Below are positions 1 through 8,705 of a stretch of 64,000 nucleotides of DNA, piece by piece. The translations under genes were made by a program, and so were the position numbers. How positions within the stretch are numbered: the first letter of the stretch is position 1; every line of letters begins with the position of its first letter. Source of the stretch: Propionispora vibrioides (GTDB lineage Bacteria; Bacillota; Negativicutes; Propionisporales; Propionisporaceae); the NCBI RefSeq assembly GCF_900110485.1, contig NZ_FODY01000011.1:1-64000 (forward strand). The letters are read 5' to 3'. Under the pieces are notes generated by a model that worked only from the letters and a program-made list of their open reading frames with translations, was not told where the DNA came from and ran no database searches.

Positions 1-1
1 C

Positions 2-226
2 AACCAAAATCATATGTCCAAACGTGGCTCCCCTTATTTGCGCAGAGCTATCTGGTTAGCTGCTAATGTTGCCAAAATACATAACCCCATTTTGAAAGAC
101 TTTTACACCCAAAAAATCGCTCAAGGCAAGCATTCTTTTTCCGCAACTGGTGCTGTTGCTAGGAAGCTCACATACATAATTCATGCAGTTCTTAGAAATC
201 AGAAACCCTATGTGCCTCTAGCTTAA
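2..226 (+). CDS. IS110-family transposase, C-terminal part (runs off left edge)
   Basis: The reading frame is open from the first bases of the window (Asn-Gln-Asn-His before the first Met), so this is the 3' end of a longer gene. The visible 70-odd residues carry the SKRGSPYLRRA block followed by a basic, helical tail, which is the conserved C-terminal (Transposase_20-type) part of IS110/IS116/IS902 transposases that recombine DNA by a DEDD-type mechanism. The end of the insertion sequence itself cannot be placed, because IS110 elements often lack inverted repeats. It abuts a decayed antiporter gene, consistent with an insertion-prone spot. Confidence 0.85.
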   Translation, partial: NQNHMSKRGSPYLRRAIWLAANVAKIHNPILKDFYTQKIAQGKHSFSATGAVARKLTYIIHAVLRNQKPYVPLA

Positions 227-420
227 CTTATTGAAATCCTTTGCCTATTATAGGCTTATTTCTTGTGCCCAAAAATAACCTCCTTTTAGATTTCTTAACT
301 TGTGGTACTTGACTTTTCATAGCTGGTCTTTAAGCTTGTGCTTTTAGTATAGACACTAATTGTGGCATAGGTTAGGCCAAACTGGGAACAAATCAGGAAC
401 TTTGCAACCTCCCCTCTTCT

Positions 421-695
421 CATAACCGGCAGTATTTAGATAATACGAAACTGCTGTCAGCAGCAATTCTGCTGGATTTTTACAGTATCATACCACTGTT
501 AATGGCCATTATCGGCGCGGTTTTAACTGACGGCTCCAGTGGCGACAACCTATCGCCTTAGGAGACTCCGGCTTTAACGTCAGCTGTTATGGATATTCCC
601 GTTGCCAGTCAGGTCAACTATGCCTGCCTTACGGTTGGCTGCCATGGGAACAACAACATTGCTGTATCTAACCGCAGGCTACATAATGCCGAAAA
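421..695 (+). pseudogene. Remnant of an NhaC-type Na+/H+ antiporter
   Basis: Reading frame 421-636 gives a hydrophobic stretch ending in GSSGDNLSP, then an in-frame TAG at 559, then ETPALTSAVMDIPVASQVNYA. The GDNLSP motif followed by a Ser/Thr-rich segment and a V..Q..YA segment is the signature region of NhaC antiporters (GDNLSPISDTT). After about 637 the similarity moves to the next frame (AAMGTTTLLYLTAGYI, a membrane helix). One in-frame stop plus a frameshift and no start codon mark it as a broken fragment. The family call rests on a short motif, so it is moderate. Confidence 0.5.
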
Positions 696-737
696 GACTA
701 TCCTTCTGTAGAGAGCTATCCCTATTCTATTTTTCCC

Positions 738-799
738 TTGACTTTTATATCAGGCCCCCATATATTATACATATGAAAATATATTCATATGTATAATAT
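738..799 (+). promoter_or_regulatory. cad promoter with ArsR/CadC-type operator
   Basis: TTGACT (738-743) and TATATT (761-766) are separated by 17 bp. A perfect 16-bp inverted repeat, 762-777 against 784-799 around a 6-bp centre, covers the -10 box and the start region. AT-rich palindromes of this form are the usual binding sites of ArsR/SmtB repressors. The gene that follows encodes such a repressor, so autoregulation of cadC-cadA by metal is the natural reading. Confidence 0.8.
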
Positions 800-820
800 T
801 ATAAGCAAAGGAGACGGCCT

Positions 821-1189
821 ATGCTGACGATTAAATACCCTAATGATGTGTGCGAGCAGTCTTGCGATCATCAAGACGTGGTTAACACTGCAAAACAAGA
901 AGTGCTTGCTGACCGCCAAGCGCAGCAAGTCGCTGAGATCTTTAGGCTGCTCGGAGATACTACCAGGGTAAAAATTTTACAAAGCTTATCTCGGCGCGAA
1001 CTATGCGTTTGTGATATTGCCACCATTGTGGAAATGAGTCAGTCGGCGGTATCTCATCAGCTGCGCTTGCTGCGTAATGCTCGTCTAGTTAAATATCACC
1101 GCGAAGGAAAACTAGCCTGGTATTCGTTGGACGACAACCATGTTGGCTCTTTACTGGCGCAAACGATTGCTCATATTAGTCATGAATAG
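821..1189 (+). CDS. cadC: CadC-type ArsR/SmtB metal-responsive repressor
   Basis: 122-residue winged-helix repressor. Residues from about 38 carry the ArsR core (EIFRLLGDTTRVKILQSL), then ELCVCDIA in the DNA-recognition region and SQSAVSHQLRLLRNARLVKY, the recognition helix. The pair of cysteines in ELCVCD together with N-terminal cysteines (CEQSC near residue 11) is the alpha3N metal site described for Staphylococcus CadC, which binds Cd, Pb or Zn and releases DNA. The start is set by AAGGAG about 7 nt upstream. It lies directly downstream of a perfect operator and 11 nt before cadA, so the two are almost certainly co-transcribed and derepressed by metal. Confidence 0.88.
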   Translation: MLTIKYPNDVCEQSCDHQDVVNTAKQEVLADRQAQQVAEIFRLLGDTTRVKILQSLSRRELCVCDIATIVEMSQSAVSHQLRLLRNARLVKYHREGKLAWYSLDDNHVGSLLAQTIAHISHE

Positions 1190-1200
1190 GAGTGAAAAAG

Positions 1201-3861
1201 ATGGCTTTAAAAAAACTATCAGGAAATAAAGCTCCCCGGAAAACCACCTGCCCAAGTGATTGCTGCTCATCAGGTTCCGGACAAGCAGTCAAGTTGGAGC
1301 CGGCTGCGACTTGCGGCTGCTGCCCGCCGCCAAGCTCTGTGTCTGTTACCGAGCCCGGTTGCAGTTGTTGCGAGGCTGAATCAGTCCCATCATTAGCCGA
1401 GTCTGCCTGCGATTGCTGCCATGACGGAGCGGCCATCGCCGCCCCGGCTGCCAAACCTTGTGAATGCTGTGTTCCTGCCGGCACAAAGCAGGAAAGCTCC
1501 CAAACTCCGGCAACGGTCACCGGGACCAGCACCTTTACGGTAGATGGCCTGGATTGCGCTGACTGCGCGGCTAAATTGGGAAAGGGCATTAGCAAACTAA
1601 CTGGTGTAATGGATGCCCATGTTAATTTCGCTACTGCCAAACTGAAAGTCACCTATGATCAAACGAAGCTCCAACCGTCCCAAATTGAAAAAGCGGTCAG
1701 CAGCTTTGGCTATCAGGCTGCTCTCCTTCCCGCCGCGGGTGGTCCGTCCGGCGCTCAGCAATCGGTCTTCCAGGTTTCCGGTCTGGACTGTGGCGATTGC
1801 GCCGTCAAACTGGAAAAACGCGTTGCTGCCCTGACCGGCGTAGTATCCGCTCGGGTAAATTTCGCCGCCGGCAAGCTAACGGTAGAGCATACCGCCCCGG
1901 TTGCCGACATCCTGCAGGCAGTTAAGCAGGCCGGTTATCAAGCCGAACGCCTGACGGCGGGCCCGCGCCGGCCGGAGACCAAAGCGGCATGGTGGACCAA
2001 CCGGCGGACCCAAGCGACGATAGTATCCGGCGTTATTCTGGGTTTGTCCACAGTGCTGGAATGGCTGAACTATGGCGACACCGTGCTCATCCCCCTGTAT
2101 GCTGCCGCCGCCGTAATTGGTGGGTACAACGCCGCCAAAAGCGGACTATACGGGCTACGCGCCTTTACCTTTGACATGAATTTTCTAATGACTGTAGCCG
2201 TGATTGGCGCCGCGGCCATCGGCGAGTGGAGTGAAGGCGCAACCGTTGCCTTTTTGTTCTCCTTTGGCAATACCCTGCAGGCCTATACGATGGATAAAAC
2301 CCGCCAATCCATCCGGGCGCTGATGGAACTGGCCCCGCCCGAGGCATTGGTACGGCGGAATGGCACAGAAGAACGGCTGCCGGTGGAAGAAATCGTGATT
2401 GGTGATATCATGATCGTCAAACCGGGCGATCGGATTGCTATGGACGGCATCGTAAAAAGCGGCCTGTCAGCTGTCAACCAGGCCACCATTACCGGCGAAT
2501 CACTGCCTGTGGAAAAAACGGCCGGCGATACGGTGTATGCCGGGACGGTCAATGCGCACGGCGCTTTGGAAATCGAGGTCACCCGGATTGCCGCTGATTC
2601 CACTTTGGCCAAAATCATGCATCTGGTGGAAGAAGCCCAGGCCCAGAAGGCACCGTCCCAACAATTTGTCGATATCTTCGCCAAATACTACACCCCGGCT
2701 GTTTTACTTGCCGCTGCCGGCATTATGATCCTTCCCTGGTTGTTCTTCAGTCAGCCCTTTGCACCTTGGTTTTACAAGGGGCTGGTGCTGCTGGTTATTT
2801 CCTGCCCATGCGCCCTGGTCATCTCTACCCCGGTGTCCATTGTATCGGCTATCGGCAACTCCTCCCGTAACGGCGTGCTGATTAAAGGTGGCGCTTATTT
2901 GGAACAAATGGGCGGCATTCAGGCTATTGCCTTTGATAAGACCGGCACTCTGACCCATGGCCGCCCGGTCGTCACTGATATCCTGCCAATGGGCGAAACT
3001 ACGGAAACCGAGCTTCTGTCGCTAGCCGCAGCGGTGGAGAAATGGTCCGAACATCCGCTGGCTGTGGCAATTGTCGACAAAGCCCGGTCGCTTCCCCTGC
3101 AGCCGGCGGCCAATTTCAAGGCCCTGGTGGGGCGCGGCGCGCAGGCCGACATCAACGGACAAACGGTCTATATCGGCAACCGCCGGTTGTTTGAAAAACT
3201 AGGCCTGAGTCTAGAACAAACACAAGCCGCCATGGTCCACTTGGAAGAGCAGGGAAAAACGGTTATGCTGATTGGCTCAGCTCAGACCATTTGGGGCTTG
3301 ATCGCCGTAGCGGACACCCTGCGGGACAACAGTAGAGCCGCCATCCGGCAATTGCGTCAGGCCGGCATGAAACACATTGCCATGCTGACCGGAGACAATA
3401 GCCGGGTTGCCGCCGCCATCGCCGAAACCCTTACCCTCGACGCCTATTACAGCGATTTATTGCCCCAGGACAAAGTGACCACCGTACAAAAACTGACCAA
3501 CGAGTACGGCACAGTCGTCATGGTCGGGGACGGCGTCAATGACGCCCCGGCGCTGGCCGCTGCCAAGGTTGGCGTAGCCATGGGCGTAGCCGGCTCGGAT
3601 ACGGCGCTGGAAACAGCCGATATCGCTTTGATGGCCGACGATCTGGGCAAGTTGGCCTACGTCATCAATTTGAGCCGTAAGACAGTTGCCGTCATCAAGC
3701 AAAATATCGGTTTCGCCGTATTGATTAAAGTAGTGTTCATCCTGCTTACCTTCCTCGGTTTCGTCGATCTGTGGCTGGCAGTGCTCGCCGACATGGGTTC
3801 TTCCATTCTGGTCACGCTGAACGGTATGCGGCTAATGCAAAAAATAAGTTATAAAGTGTAA
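1201..3861 (+). CDS. cadA: P1B-type heavy-metal ATPase (Cd/Zn/Pb efflux) with Cys-rich N-terminus
   Basis: 886-residue metal-exporting P-type ATPase of the inner membrane. Order: a Cys-rich head (residues 1-100) with CPSDCC and four CxCC motifs (CGCC, CSCC, CDCC, CECC), two heavy-metal-associated domains (GLDCADC near 116 and GLDCGDC near 196), membrane helices, the CPC metal-transport motif near 534, the phosphorylation site DKTGTLT near 578, the SEHPLA HP motif and GDGVNDAP near 777. CPC with HP locus and a CadC neighbour point to Cd/Zn/Pb rather than Cu. A GTG at 1192 is in frame, but AGGAG at 1188-1192 is correctly spaced for the ATG at 1201. The multi-CxCC head is unlike ordinary CadA proteins, which have one or two HMA domains only. 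Confidence 0.92.
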   Translation: MALKKLSGNKAPRKTTCPSDCCSSGSGQAVKLEPAATCGCCPPPSSVSVTEPGCSCCEAESVPSLAESACDCCHDGAAIAAPAAKPCECCVPAGTKQESSQTPATVTGTSTFTVDGLDCADCAAKLGKGISKLTGVMDAHVNFATAKLKVTYDQTKLQPSQIEKAVSSFGYQAALLPAAGGPSGAQQSVFQVSGLDCGDCAVKLEKRVAALTGVVSARVNFAAGKLTVEHTAPVADILQAVKQAGYQAERLTAGPRRPETKAAWWTNRRTQATIVSGVILGLSTVLEWLNYGDTVLIPLYAAAAVIGGYNAAKSGLYGLRAFTFDMNFLMTVAVIGAAAIGEWSEGATVAFLFSFGNTLQAYTMDKTRQSIRALMELAPPEALVRRNGTEERLPVEEIVIGDIMIVKPGDRIAMDGIVKSGLSAVNQATITGESLPVEKTAGDTVYAGTVNAHGALEIEVTRIAADSTLAKIMHLVEEAQAQKAPSQQFVDIFAKYYTPAVLLAAAGIMILPWLFFSQPFAPWFYKGLVLLVISCPCALVISTPVSIVSAIGNSSRNGVLIKGGAYLEQMGGIQAIAFDKTGTLTHGRPVVTDILPMGETTETELLSLAAAVEKWSEHPLAVAIVDKARSLPLQPAANFKALVGRGAQADINGQTVYIGNRRLFEKLGLSLEQTQAAMVHLEEQGKTVMLIGSAQTIWGLIAVADTLRDNSRAAIRQLRQAGMKHIAMLTGDNSRVAAAIAETLTLDAYYSDLLPQDKVTTVQKLTNEYGTVVMVGDGVNDAPALAAAKVGVAMGVAGSDTALETADIALMADDLGKLAYVINLSRKTVAVIKQNIGFAVLIKVVFILLTFLGFVDLWLAVLADMGSSILVTLNGMRLMQKISYKV

Positions 3862-3870
3862 TAGAATACA

Positions 3871-3908
3871 AGAAGGACTGACCTATATTGCGTCAGTCCT
3901 TCTCTTTA
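3871..3908 (+). terminator. Rho-independent terminator after cadA
   Basis: A perfect 12-bp stem, 3871-3882 with 3892-3903, with a 9-nt loop and a following CTTTATT tract. It sits 9 nt past the cadA stop. Confidence 0.85.
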
Positions 3909-3963
3909 TTAGCCGGCTTGCCCGATAAAACAATCTAAATTCACAGGGAAGCACCTAGCTTGT

Positions 3964-4341
3964 TCAGTCTCTCTCATTGTGCCGGATGTGATCCAACCCT
4001 TGCTGCAGCAACACGGCAATGTTATCGTCATTAAGCGAATACCACGCCAGCGTCCCTTCCTTACGATACTTAACCAAATGGGCCCCACGCAGTAAGCGAA
4101 GCTGCTGCGAAACGGCCGATTGCGCCATTTGCAGCACCGCTGCAATATCGCATACACACAACTCCCGTTTGGATAAAGCCTGTAGTATTTTAAACCGGGT
4201 CATATCGCCCAACAGCCGGAACATTTCCGTTATTTGCCGCGCTTCTCCTTCCGGCAGCATATCACTTTTGGCCAGACAAATATTCTGAGGGTGTTCACAT
4301 AATTGTTCACACAGATCGGAATCGCAGGAATACTTTTTCAT
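3964..4341 (-). CDS. Second CadC-type ArsR/SmtB repressor
   Basis: 125-residue paralogue of the cadC product at 821, with the same layout: N-terminal cysteines (CDSDLCEQLCEH), EMFRLLGDMTRFKILQAL, the metal-binding ELCVCDIA and recognition helix QSAVSQQLRLLRGAHLVKY. It reads towards cadA from the far side, so cadA is flanked by two related repressors. Its own promoter (4372-4400) is strong, and no further gene follows in its direction, so it probably acts in trans on the cad promoter or on itself. The two proteins differ at many positions, arguing for an old duplication or separate acquisition rather than a recent copy. Confidence 0.85.
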   Translation of the reverse strand: MKKYSCDSDLCEQLCEHPQNICLAKSDMLPEGEARQITEMFRLLGDMTRFKILQALSKRELCVCDIAAVLQMAQSAVSQQLRLLRGAHLVKYRKEGTLAWYSLNDDNIAVLLQQGLDHIRHNERD

Positions 4342-4371
4342 CGCACACCGCCTGAAGATGTAGTCATATCA

Positions 4372-4400
4372 AATATATCGGTTCTCATCCCTGCTGTCAA
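4372..4400 (-). promoter_or_regulatory. Promoter of the second cadC-type gene
   Basis: On the minus strand TTGACA (plus 4395-4400) and TATATT (plus 4372-4377) are exactly 17 bp apart. The -10 region lies in an AT-rich imperfect palindrome (ATATATTTGATAT), a plausible but weaker ArsR operator than the one at 762-799. Confidence 0.75.
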
Positions 4401-4521
4401 GAAACGGCTTTTCAAGCAATGCAGCGCTACAGACTACCGGCACAAACTCCCCTGGCAGCCGCCCGCAGGACTGGCCCAGGGATTAAAACTTACTAAGTAT
4501 CCGAGGAACGCGTGAAACCAC

Positions 4522-6495
4522 TTAATACCGGTAGTTTGCCTTTACCCAGATGGTACGACCCGGTTCGTTCACTCTAAAGGAAGAAGCGATGCCCAGCGCC
4601 GGAATCGAAGCACCCGAGCGGCTAATAAATTCGGCATAATTCTTGTCAAAAATATTATCCACACCGGCAGCAATCGTAATCTCCTTACTGGCTTTATAGC
4701 CCACATTGGCCGAAAGAAGGCCAAAACCGCTGCTGGCGCCCAAATCGTAACCGACTTCGCTGCCGCTATTTAAATCATAACGGGTTTGCGCCTGAACGCC
4801 GCGCCACAATAGGCCCGCTTCCAGCTTCTCATGACTGTATTTGAGGCCCAGCGTTCCTTCCAGCGGTGGGACTTGGGCCAAAGGCCGATGATCCGAATCA
4901 TTATTGCCCCGTACATAAGCCAGCGAAGCGGTGACCGTCCAATTTTTATTCAGCGAGTAGGCCGCATCAACCTCGCCGCCATACAGGGAAGCATCCACAT
5001 TCTCTGCCGTCTTGGTTGCCGAGTCATTGGCATTTTTAAACAAGATAAAGTCGTTAATATCGGCGTAAAACACCGACAGGCTGGTATTCAGTTTACCGGA
5101 CCGATAAAGGAGCCCCGTGTCAAGCTGGGTGTTCTTCTCCGGCTTCAGGTAAAAATTAGTGTTCCGTTCCCAGTAATCCGCCGGCCGCTGGGCATGACCA
5201 AGGCCGATATACGTGGTAACCGGTGCGTTGGCGTGATCATGTTCATAGCGCAGGAAAGCGCCGTAGGTGCGGTCATGATCTTCTGCCGCCGTTTTTTCAT
5301 TCCTTACGTCCAGGCTGTCGGTTCTCAGTCCGGCCAGCAGCCGGCTGTTATTGGCCAATTGGTGCTTAAACTCGCTGAATAAGCCATAATTGGTAAACGT
5401 CAAATCACGGACCATGCCGGTGGTATAAACCGGGGGATTTCCCATCATTCCCATGGCGCTCCGTCCAGCATGCTCATTTTTTTGATAATCCAGCCCTACT
5501 GTCGCCGTGGTGGTCCGACCTAAATTCAAATCTGCCGCCAGCCGTCCACCGTTGGTCGTCCGGTCAACTTCCATCGCCATTGGCATCATGGCACCAGGCC
5601 GCAGCGAATAGTTATCCATCACATGGTCCACATAGTTATGAAAGGCTTTGAATTCCAGGTTACGCACCACCGGTGATATGTTTTTCTTATTGAATTTAAA
5701 GCTGTAATCATTGCGGTCAAACTGGGGGCCGTCCATTGACCGGCCGCCGTAAGCCGCCTCGGCATCACTGGTCTCGGCGGTAAATTCGTACAGGGTATCG
5801 GCATCAGGCGTCCAGCCAAAGATACCGGTCAGGCTCTGCCTGGTATAGAACGAATGAACCTTATTGCCGTTACCGTCGGTATAATCATCGGCATTGGAGT
5901 GGGTTTTTATGATTCGCACATAGCCTTTGGTATCACCGGCCGTAATGTCCAACAGCTCATCATCACGACCGTTGCTGCCGAACAGTAGGCTGCTGTTGAC
6001 ACGAACGTCCGGTTTGTCAAACCGCTCCGTCTCCCGGTCAAACAATACCGTCCCAGAGACATTGCCGCCACCGTATTTGACCGTTTCCGGTCCTTTTAAA
6101 ACGGTGATCTTGCTGTACGATTCGGGGAAAACATACGAGGTAGTGGGGTCCATCCGGCCGGGGCAGGCGCCAAACTGATAAGTGCCATCCAATAAAACAT
6201 TAAGGCGCGTTCCTCCCAGCCCCCGGAAAACCGGATCACTGCCTGTCCCACCCTGACGGGCCACGGAAAACCCGGGAATATTTTTCAGATAGCCGCCGCC
6301 ATCAGCCGCCGGCACCGGCTGTTTGGGCGACTTGGGGTCGGTTTCCACCGTCAGGGGATCACTGACCGCTGGCGCGGTAACCACAATCTCATCCAGCGTA
6401 AAGGTGAACTTTTCCTCTTCTGCCGCCCCGGCCGGCTGCGCATTGGCGGACAGAAGCAACAGGGAAGACACCGCCAGTATCCGTACTTTTTTCAT
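4522..6495 (-). CDS. TonB-dependent outer-membrane receptor, OprC/NosA copper-receptor type
   Basis: 657-residue outer-membrane receptor: signal peptide (MKKVRILAVSSLLLLSANA), TonB box-like DEIVVTAP, a plug domain (about residues 60-180) and a beta-barrel ending in an aromatic strand (WVKANYRY). The plug contains GACPGRMDPTTSYVFPES, which matches the conserved GACPxRMDPPT region of the Pseudomonas OprC/NosA copper receptors; CxxxM is part of the OprC copper site. Met-rich loops (MMPMAM, MGMM) fit copper too. The ATG at 6495, with GGTGAT upstream, is preferred to the in-frame start at 6537. A Fur-like box lies upstream, so iron or another metal may control it. Presence of this gene implies an outer membrane. 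Confidence 0.85.
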   Translation of the reverse strand: MKKVRILAVSSLLLLSANAQPAGAAEEEKFTFTLDEIVVTAPAVSDPLTVETDPKSPKQPVPAADGGGYLKNIPGFSVARQGGTGSDPVFRGLGGTRLNVLLDGTYQFGACPGRMDPTTSYVFPESYSKITVLKGPETVKYGGGNVSGTVLFDRETERFDKPDVRVNSSLLFGSNGRDDELLDITAGDTKGYVRIIKTHSNADDYTDGNGNKVHSFYTRQSLTGIFGWTPDADTLYEFTAETSDAEAAYGGRSMDGPQFDRNDYSFKFNKKNISPVVRNLEFKAFHNYVDHVMDNYSLRPGAMMPMAMEVDRTTNGGRLAADLNLGRTTTATVGLDYQKNEHAGRSAMGMMGNPPVYTTGMVRDLTFTNYGLFSEFKHQLANNSRLLAGLRTDSLDVRNEKTAAEDHDRTYGAFLRYEHDHANAPVTTYIGLGHAQRPADYWERNTNFYLKPEKNTQLDTGLLYRSGKLNTSLSVFYADINDFILFKNANDSATKTAENVDASLYGGEVDAAYSLNKNWTVTASLAYVRGNNDSDHRPLAQVPPLEGTLGLKYSHEKLEAGLLWRGVQAQTRYDLNSGSEVGYDLGASSGFGLLSANVGYKASKEITIAAGVDNIFDKNYAEFISRSGASIPALGIASSFRVNEPGRTIWVKANYRY

Positions 6496-6557
6496 CCGAT
6501 CATCACCATTCTTATTTAATTTTCCAATCCACAGCATTGTACAAATTAGGGATTAGC

Positions 6558-6588
6558 GTTATAATTGATTATCATTATCAATTATAAC
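6558..6588. promoter_or_regulatory. Fur-family operator between receptor and two-component genes
   Basis: A perfect 12-bp inverted repeat (6558-6569 and 6577-6588) around TATCATT, containing TGATTATCATTATCA, close to the Fur consensus GATAATGATAATCATTATC. On the minus strand a TATAAT (plus 6581-6586) lies inside the repeat, so a bound repressor would block the receptor promoter. A TTGACA at 6599-6604 points the other way towards the kinase gene. Confidence 0.75.
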
Positions 6589-6704
6589 TGCTTAGGGCTT
6601 GACACAATACTATCTCTAAGCACTATCTTGTTGACCTAAAGTACTAAAAACAGCACTTCTCTTTCTATTACAAATATCAGGCTCGCCTGCCTGGGAGGTA
6701 TCCT

Positions 6705-7559
6705 ATGCCGATTACTCAAATGAAATGGATCGCAGCCATCGTACCGGCTATCTGCATCGGCCTGTTTGAATTCGCCAGACACGAATACCTACAGGTGATT
6801 TCGATGAATTGGGGCAATGTGTTGGTGGCAATCCTGACAGGAATCATCTTTTTCTTATTTTCCCACGGCATCTTCGCCTTAATGGAAAACCTGTACGGCA
6901 AGCTGCAGCAGGAAAAACAGGAAACGGCGGTATTGCAGGAGCGTTCCCGGATTGCCCGCAATTTGCATGACAGTATCGCCCAGTCGCTGTTTTTTATGAA
7001 CGTAAAAATAATGGACATCGAAAAGGCCTGCAAAAACGGCCAGCAGCCCTGGTCGGCAATTACCGACTTGCGGGAAGCCATCCGGTTTACCGATACCGAA
7101 CTGCGGCAGCATATTTTTGCCCTGCAAACCGTGGCCGCCGATGACAATATCAATCTCATCGCCGCCATGCAGAATCATCTGCACCAGTATGAAGTGCAGA
7201 CCGGGACCAAAGTCAATTTAGCCGTCACTTGCGCCACGCCAAATCCTTTTAACTCTTATGAACGCAAGCAGCTATTCCATATTTTTCAGGAGTTATTATT
7301 CAACATTCGCAAGCATGCCGCAGCAACGCAGGTGAATGTCAGCTTAAACGAAAACAGCGAAGCCTTTACCCTGACGATCGCCGACAACGGCAAGGGCTTT
7401 GTTGCGGCGGACAATCTCCGCAAAAAGAATTCCTTCGGTTATAAACTATTGGAACAGGATATAAAGTCCATTAAAGCCGACCTTAAACTGACCAGTAGTC
7501 CGGGTACCGGAACCACGGTAACGGTTACGAAAAACAAGAAAAAGGAGCTGTTCTCGTGA
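6705..7559 (+). CDS. NarL-family sensor histidine kinase
   Basis: 284-residue membrane kinase. Two predicted membrane helices occupy residues about 8-60 with almost no extracellular loop, followed by a short coiled coil, the HisKA_3 dimerisation block ERSRIARNLHDSIAQSLFF (His near 88 is the phosphate acceptor) and an HATPase_c domain with DNGKGF and SSPGTGTTV. Absence of a large sensor domain suggests sensing in or at the membrane. GGGAGG precedes the ATG. The GTG of the response regulator overlaps its stop codon by 4 nt, so the pair is translationally coupled. Confidence 0.9.
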   Translation: MPITQMKWIAAIVPAICIGLFEFARHEYLQVISMNWGNVLVAILTGIIFFLFSHGIFALMENLYGKLQQEKQETAVLQERSRIARNLHDSIAQSLFFMNVKIMDIEKACKNGQQPWSAITDLREAIRFTDTELRQHIFALQTVAADDNINLIAAMQNHLHQYEVQTGTKVNLAVTCATPNPFNSYERKQLFHIFQELLFNIRKHAAATQVNVSLNENSEAFTLTIADNGKGFVAADNLRKKNSFGYKLLEQDIKSIKADLKLTSSPGTGTTVTVTKNKKKELFS

Positions 7560-8194
7560 CCATTAAAGTCCTGATCGTTGACGACCACTTCCTGTCCCGC
7601 AAGGGAATCGCCAGCATCCTTGCCGCCAATCCCCTGTTTGAAATTGTCGGTGAGGCAACCAACGGGACCGAAGCACTGGAAAAGGCAGTACAACTGCAGC
7701 CTGATCTTATTTTGATGGATATCCGCATGCCGGACGGTGATGGACTGGAAGCGACCGGCCGGATTAAATCGGCTATGCCCCAGACAAAAATCATCATGCT
7801 GAGCGTATCGGACGATGTCCAGGACTTCTTCGAGGCCATTAAACGCGGCGCCCAGGGGTATCTACTCAAGAATATGGAACCGGAATACTGGCTGGACTAT
7901 ATTGTCAGTATCGCCCAGGGCGAAGCTCCCATCTCCCGGGTGCTGGCAGCCAAAATCCTTCAGGAATTTGCCGGACAGAAGCAGACGGTTGCCGATAGCC
8001 GCTTGTCGGAACGGGAACAGGAAGTGCTGCAGCTAATCAGCCAGGGGCTTAGCAATAAAGAGATCAGTGAAACGCTATATCTCAGTGAAAGCACGGTAAA
8101 AAATCACCTGCGCAATATCCTGGATAAACTCCATGTGCAAAACCGGATGCAGTTGATTGCCTTTGCTTATAAAAATGGCCTGGTGGAGCATTAG
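7556..8194 (+). CDS. NarL/LuxR-type response regulator
   Basis: 212 residues with a GTG start overlapping the kinase stop. The receiver domain has DDH near residue 8, phosphoacceptor Asp in LILMDIRMP near 54 and Lys in LLKNM. The C-terminal LuxR helix-turn-helix is complete (LSEREQEVLQLISQGLSNKE, then LSESTVKNHLRNILDKL). It should bind DNA as a dimer once phosphorylated by the upstream kinase. The divergent TonB receptor is a reasonable target but nothing in the sequence proves it. Confidence 0.92.
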   Translation: MTIKVLIVDDHFLSRKGIASILAANPLFEIVGEATNGTEALEKAVQLQPDLILMDIRMPDGDGLEATGRIKSAMPQTKIIMLSVSDDVQDFFEAIKRGAQGYLLKNMEPEYWLDYIVSIAQGEAPISRVLAAKILQEFAGQKQTVADSRLSEREQEVLQLISQGLSNKEISETLYLSESTVKNHLRNILDKLHVQNRMQLIAFAYKNGLVEH

Positions 8195-8207
8195 CCGGAG
8201 TAAAACT

Positions 8208-8262
8208 AACTAACCCAGGTTTTCCAGCCTTGATCCGCAAAGCTGGAGAACCTGGGTTAGTT
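8208..8262 (+). terminator. Strong hairpin after the response regulator gene
   Basis: A 21-bp stem, 8208-8228 with 8242-8262, with a single G-U pair and 13-nt loop. No long T run follows (GTTCGAGG), so it may act as an RNA 3' end or a weak terminator. Confidence 0.6.
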
Positions 8263-8327
8263 GTTCGAGGGATACTTCAACAATTCCGTTCCTTTGGCTC
8301 TGGGTACGCCGAAAAATAACGATAACC

Positions 8328-8645
8328 TTACATGGTCTGCTGCATCAAAGCGGCAAATTCCTGACGTAGACTACAGCTATCCCGAAATCCTTCCCGATAA
8401 ATAATCTCAGCGGCCAGACCGGCTTCAAGGGTTGTGACAGCCTCATACTCCATAATCAGAAGAAGTAATTCCGGCTGCTGCGCTTCCAAGCTGCGGGCCA
8501 ATTCCATAAGCTGCGATAGTACAGCGTCGGACTCTTTTACTGCTTTCTTGTATTTTGCATCAGTAACACTGGCCAGACTCAGGATATCACTTACTCTGTC
8601 AAAAACATACTGCTCAAATGCTTGCTTTAAAACACTATGTAACAC
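8328..8645 (-). CDS. Small conserved-looking protein of unknown function
   Basis: 105 residues, acidic and almost entirely alpha-helical (ending GFRDSCSLRQEFAALMQQTM), with no signal peptide or membrane helix. I do not recognise a named family with certainty; the size and the central VKESDAVLSQLMELARSLE helix resemble small DUF-class proteins found in Firmicute accessory regions (DUF6809-like is a guess). It stands alone between the two-component genes and a set of small RNAs. Confidence 0.55.
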   Translation of the reverse strand: MLHSVLKQAFEQYVFDRVSDILSLASVTDAKYKKAVKESDAVLSQLMELARSLEAQQPELLLLIMEYEAVTTLEAGLAAEIIYREGFRDSCSLRQEFAALMQQTM

Positions 8646-8705
8646 ACCAAAGCCCCCTACTCAGGCTGCGACATACACTGCCATCAGCTTTTTTATAGGG
8701 GGAAA

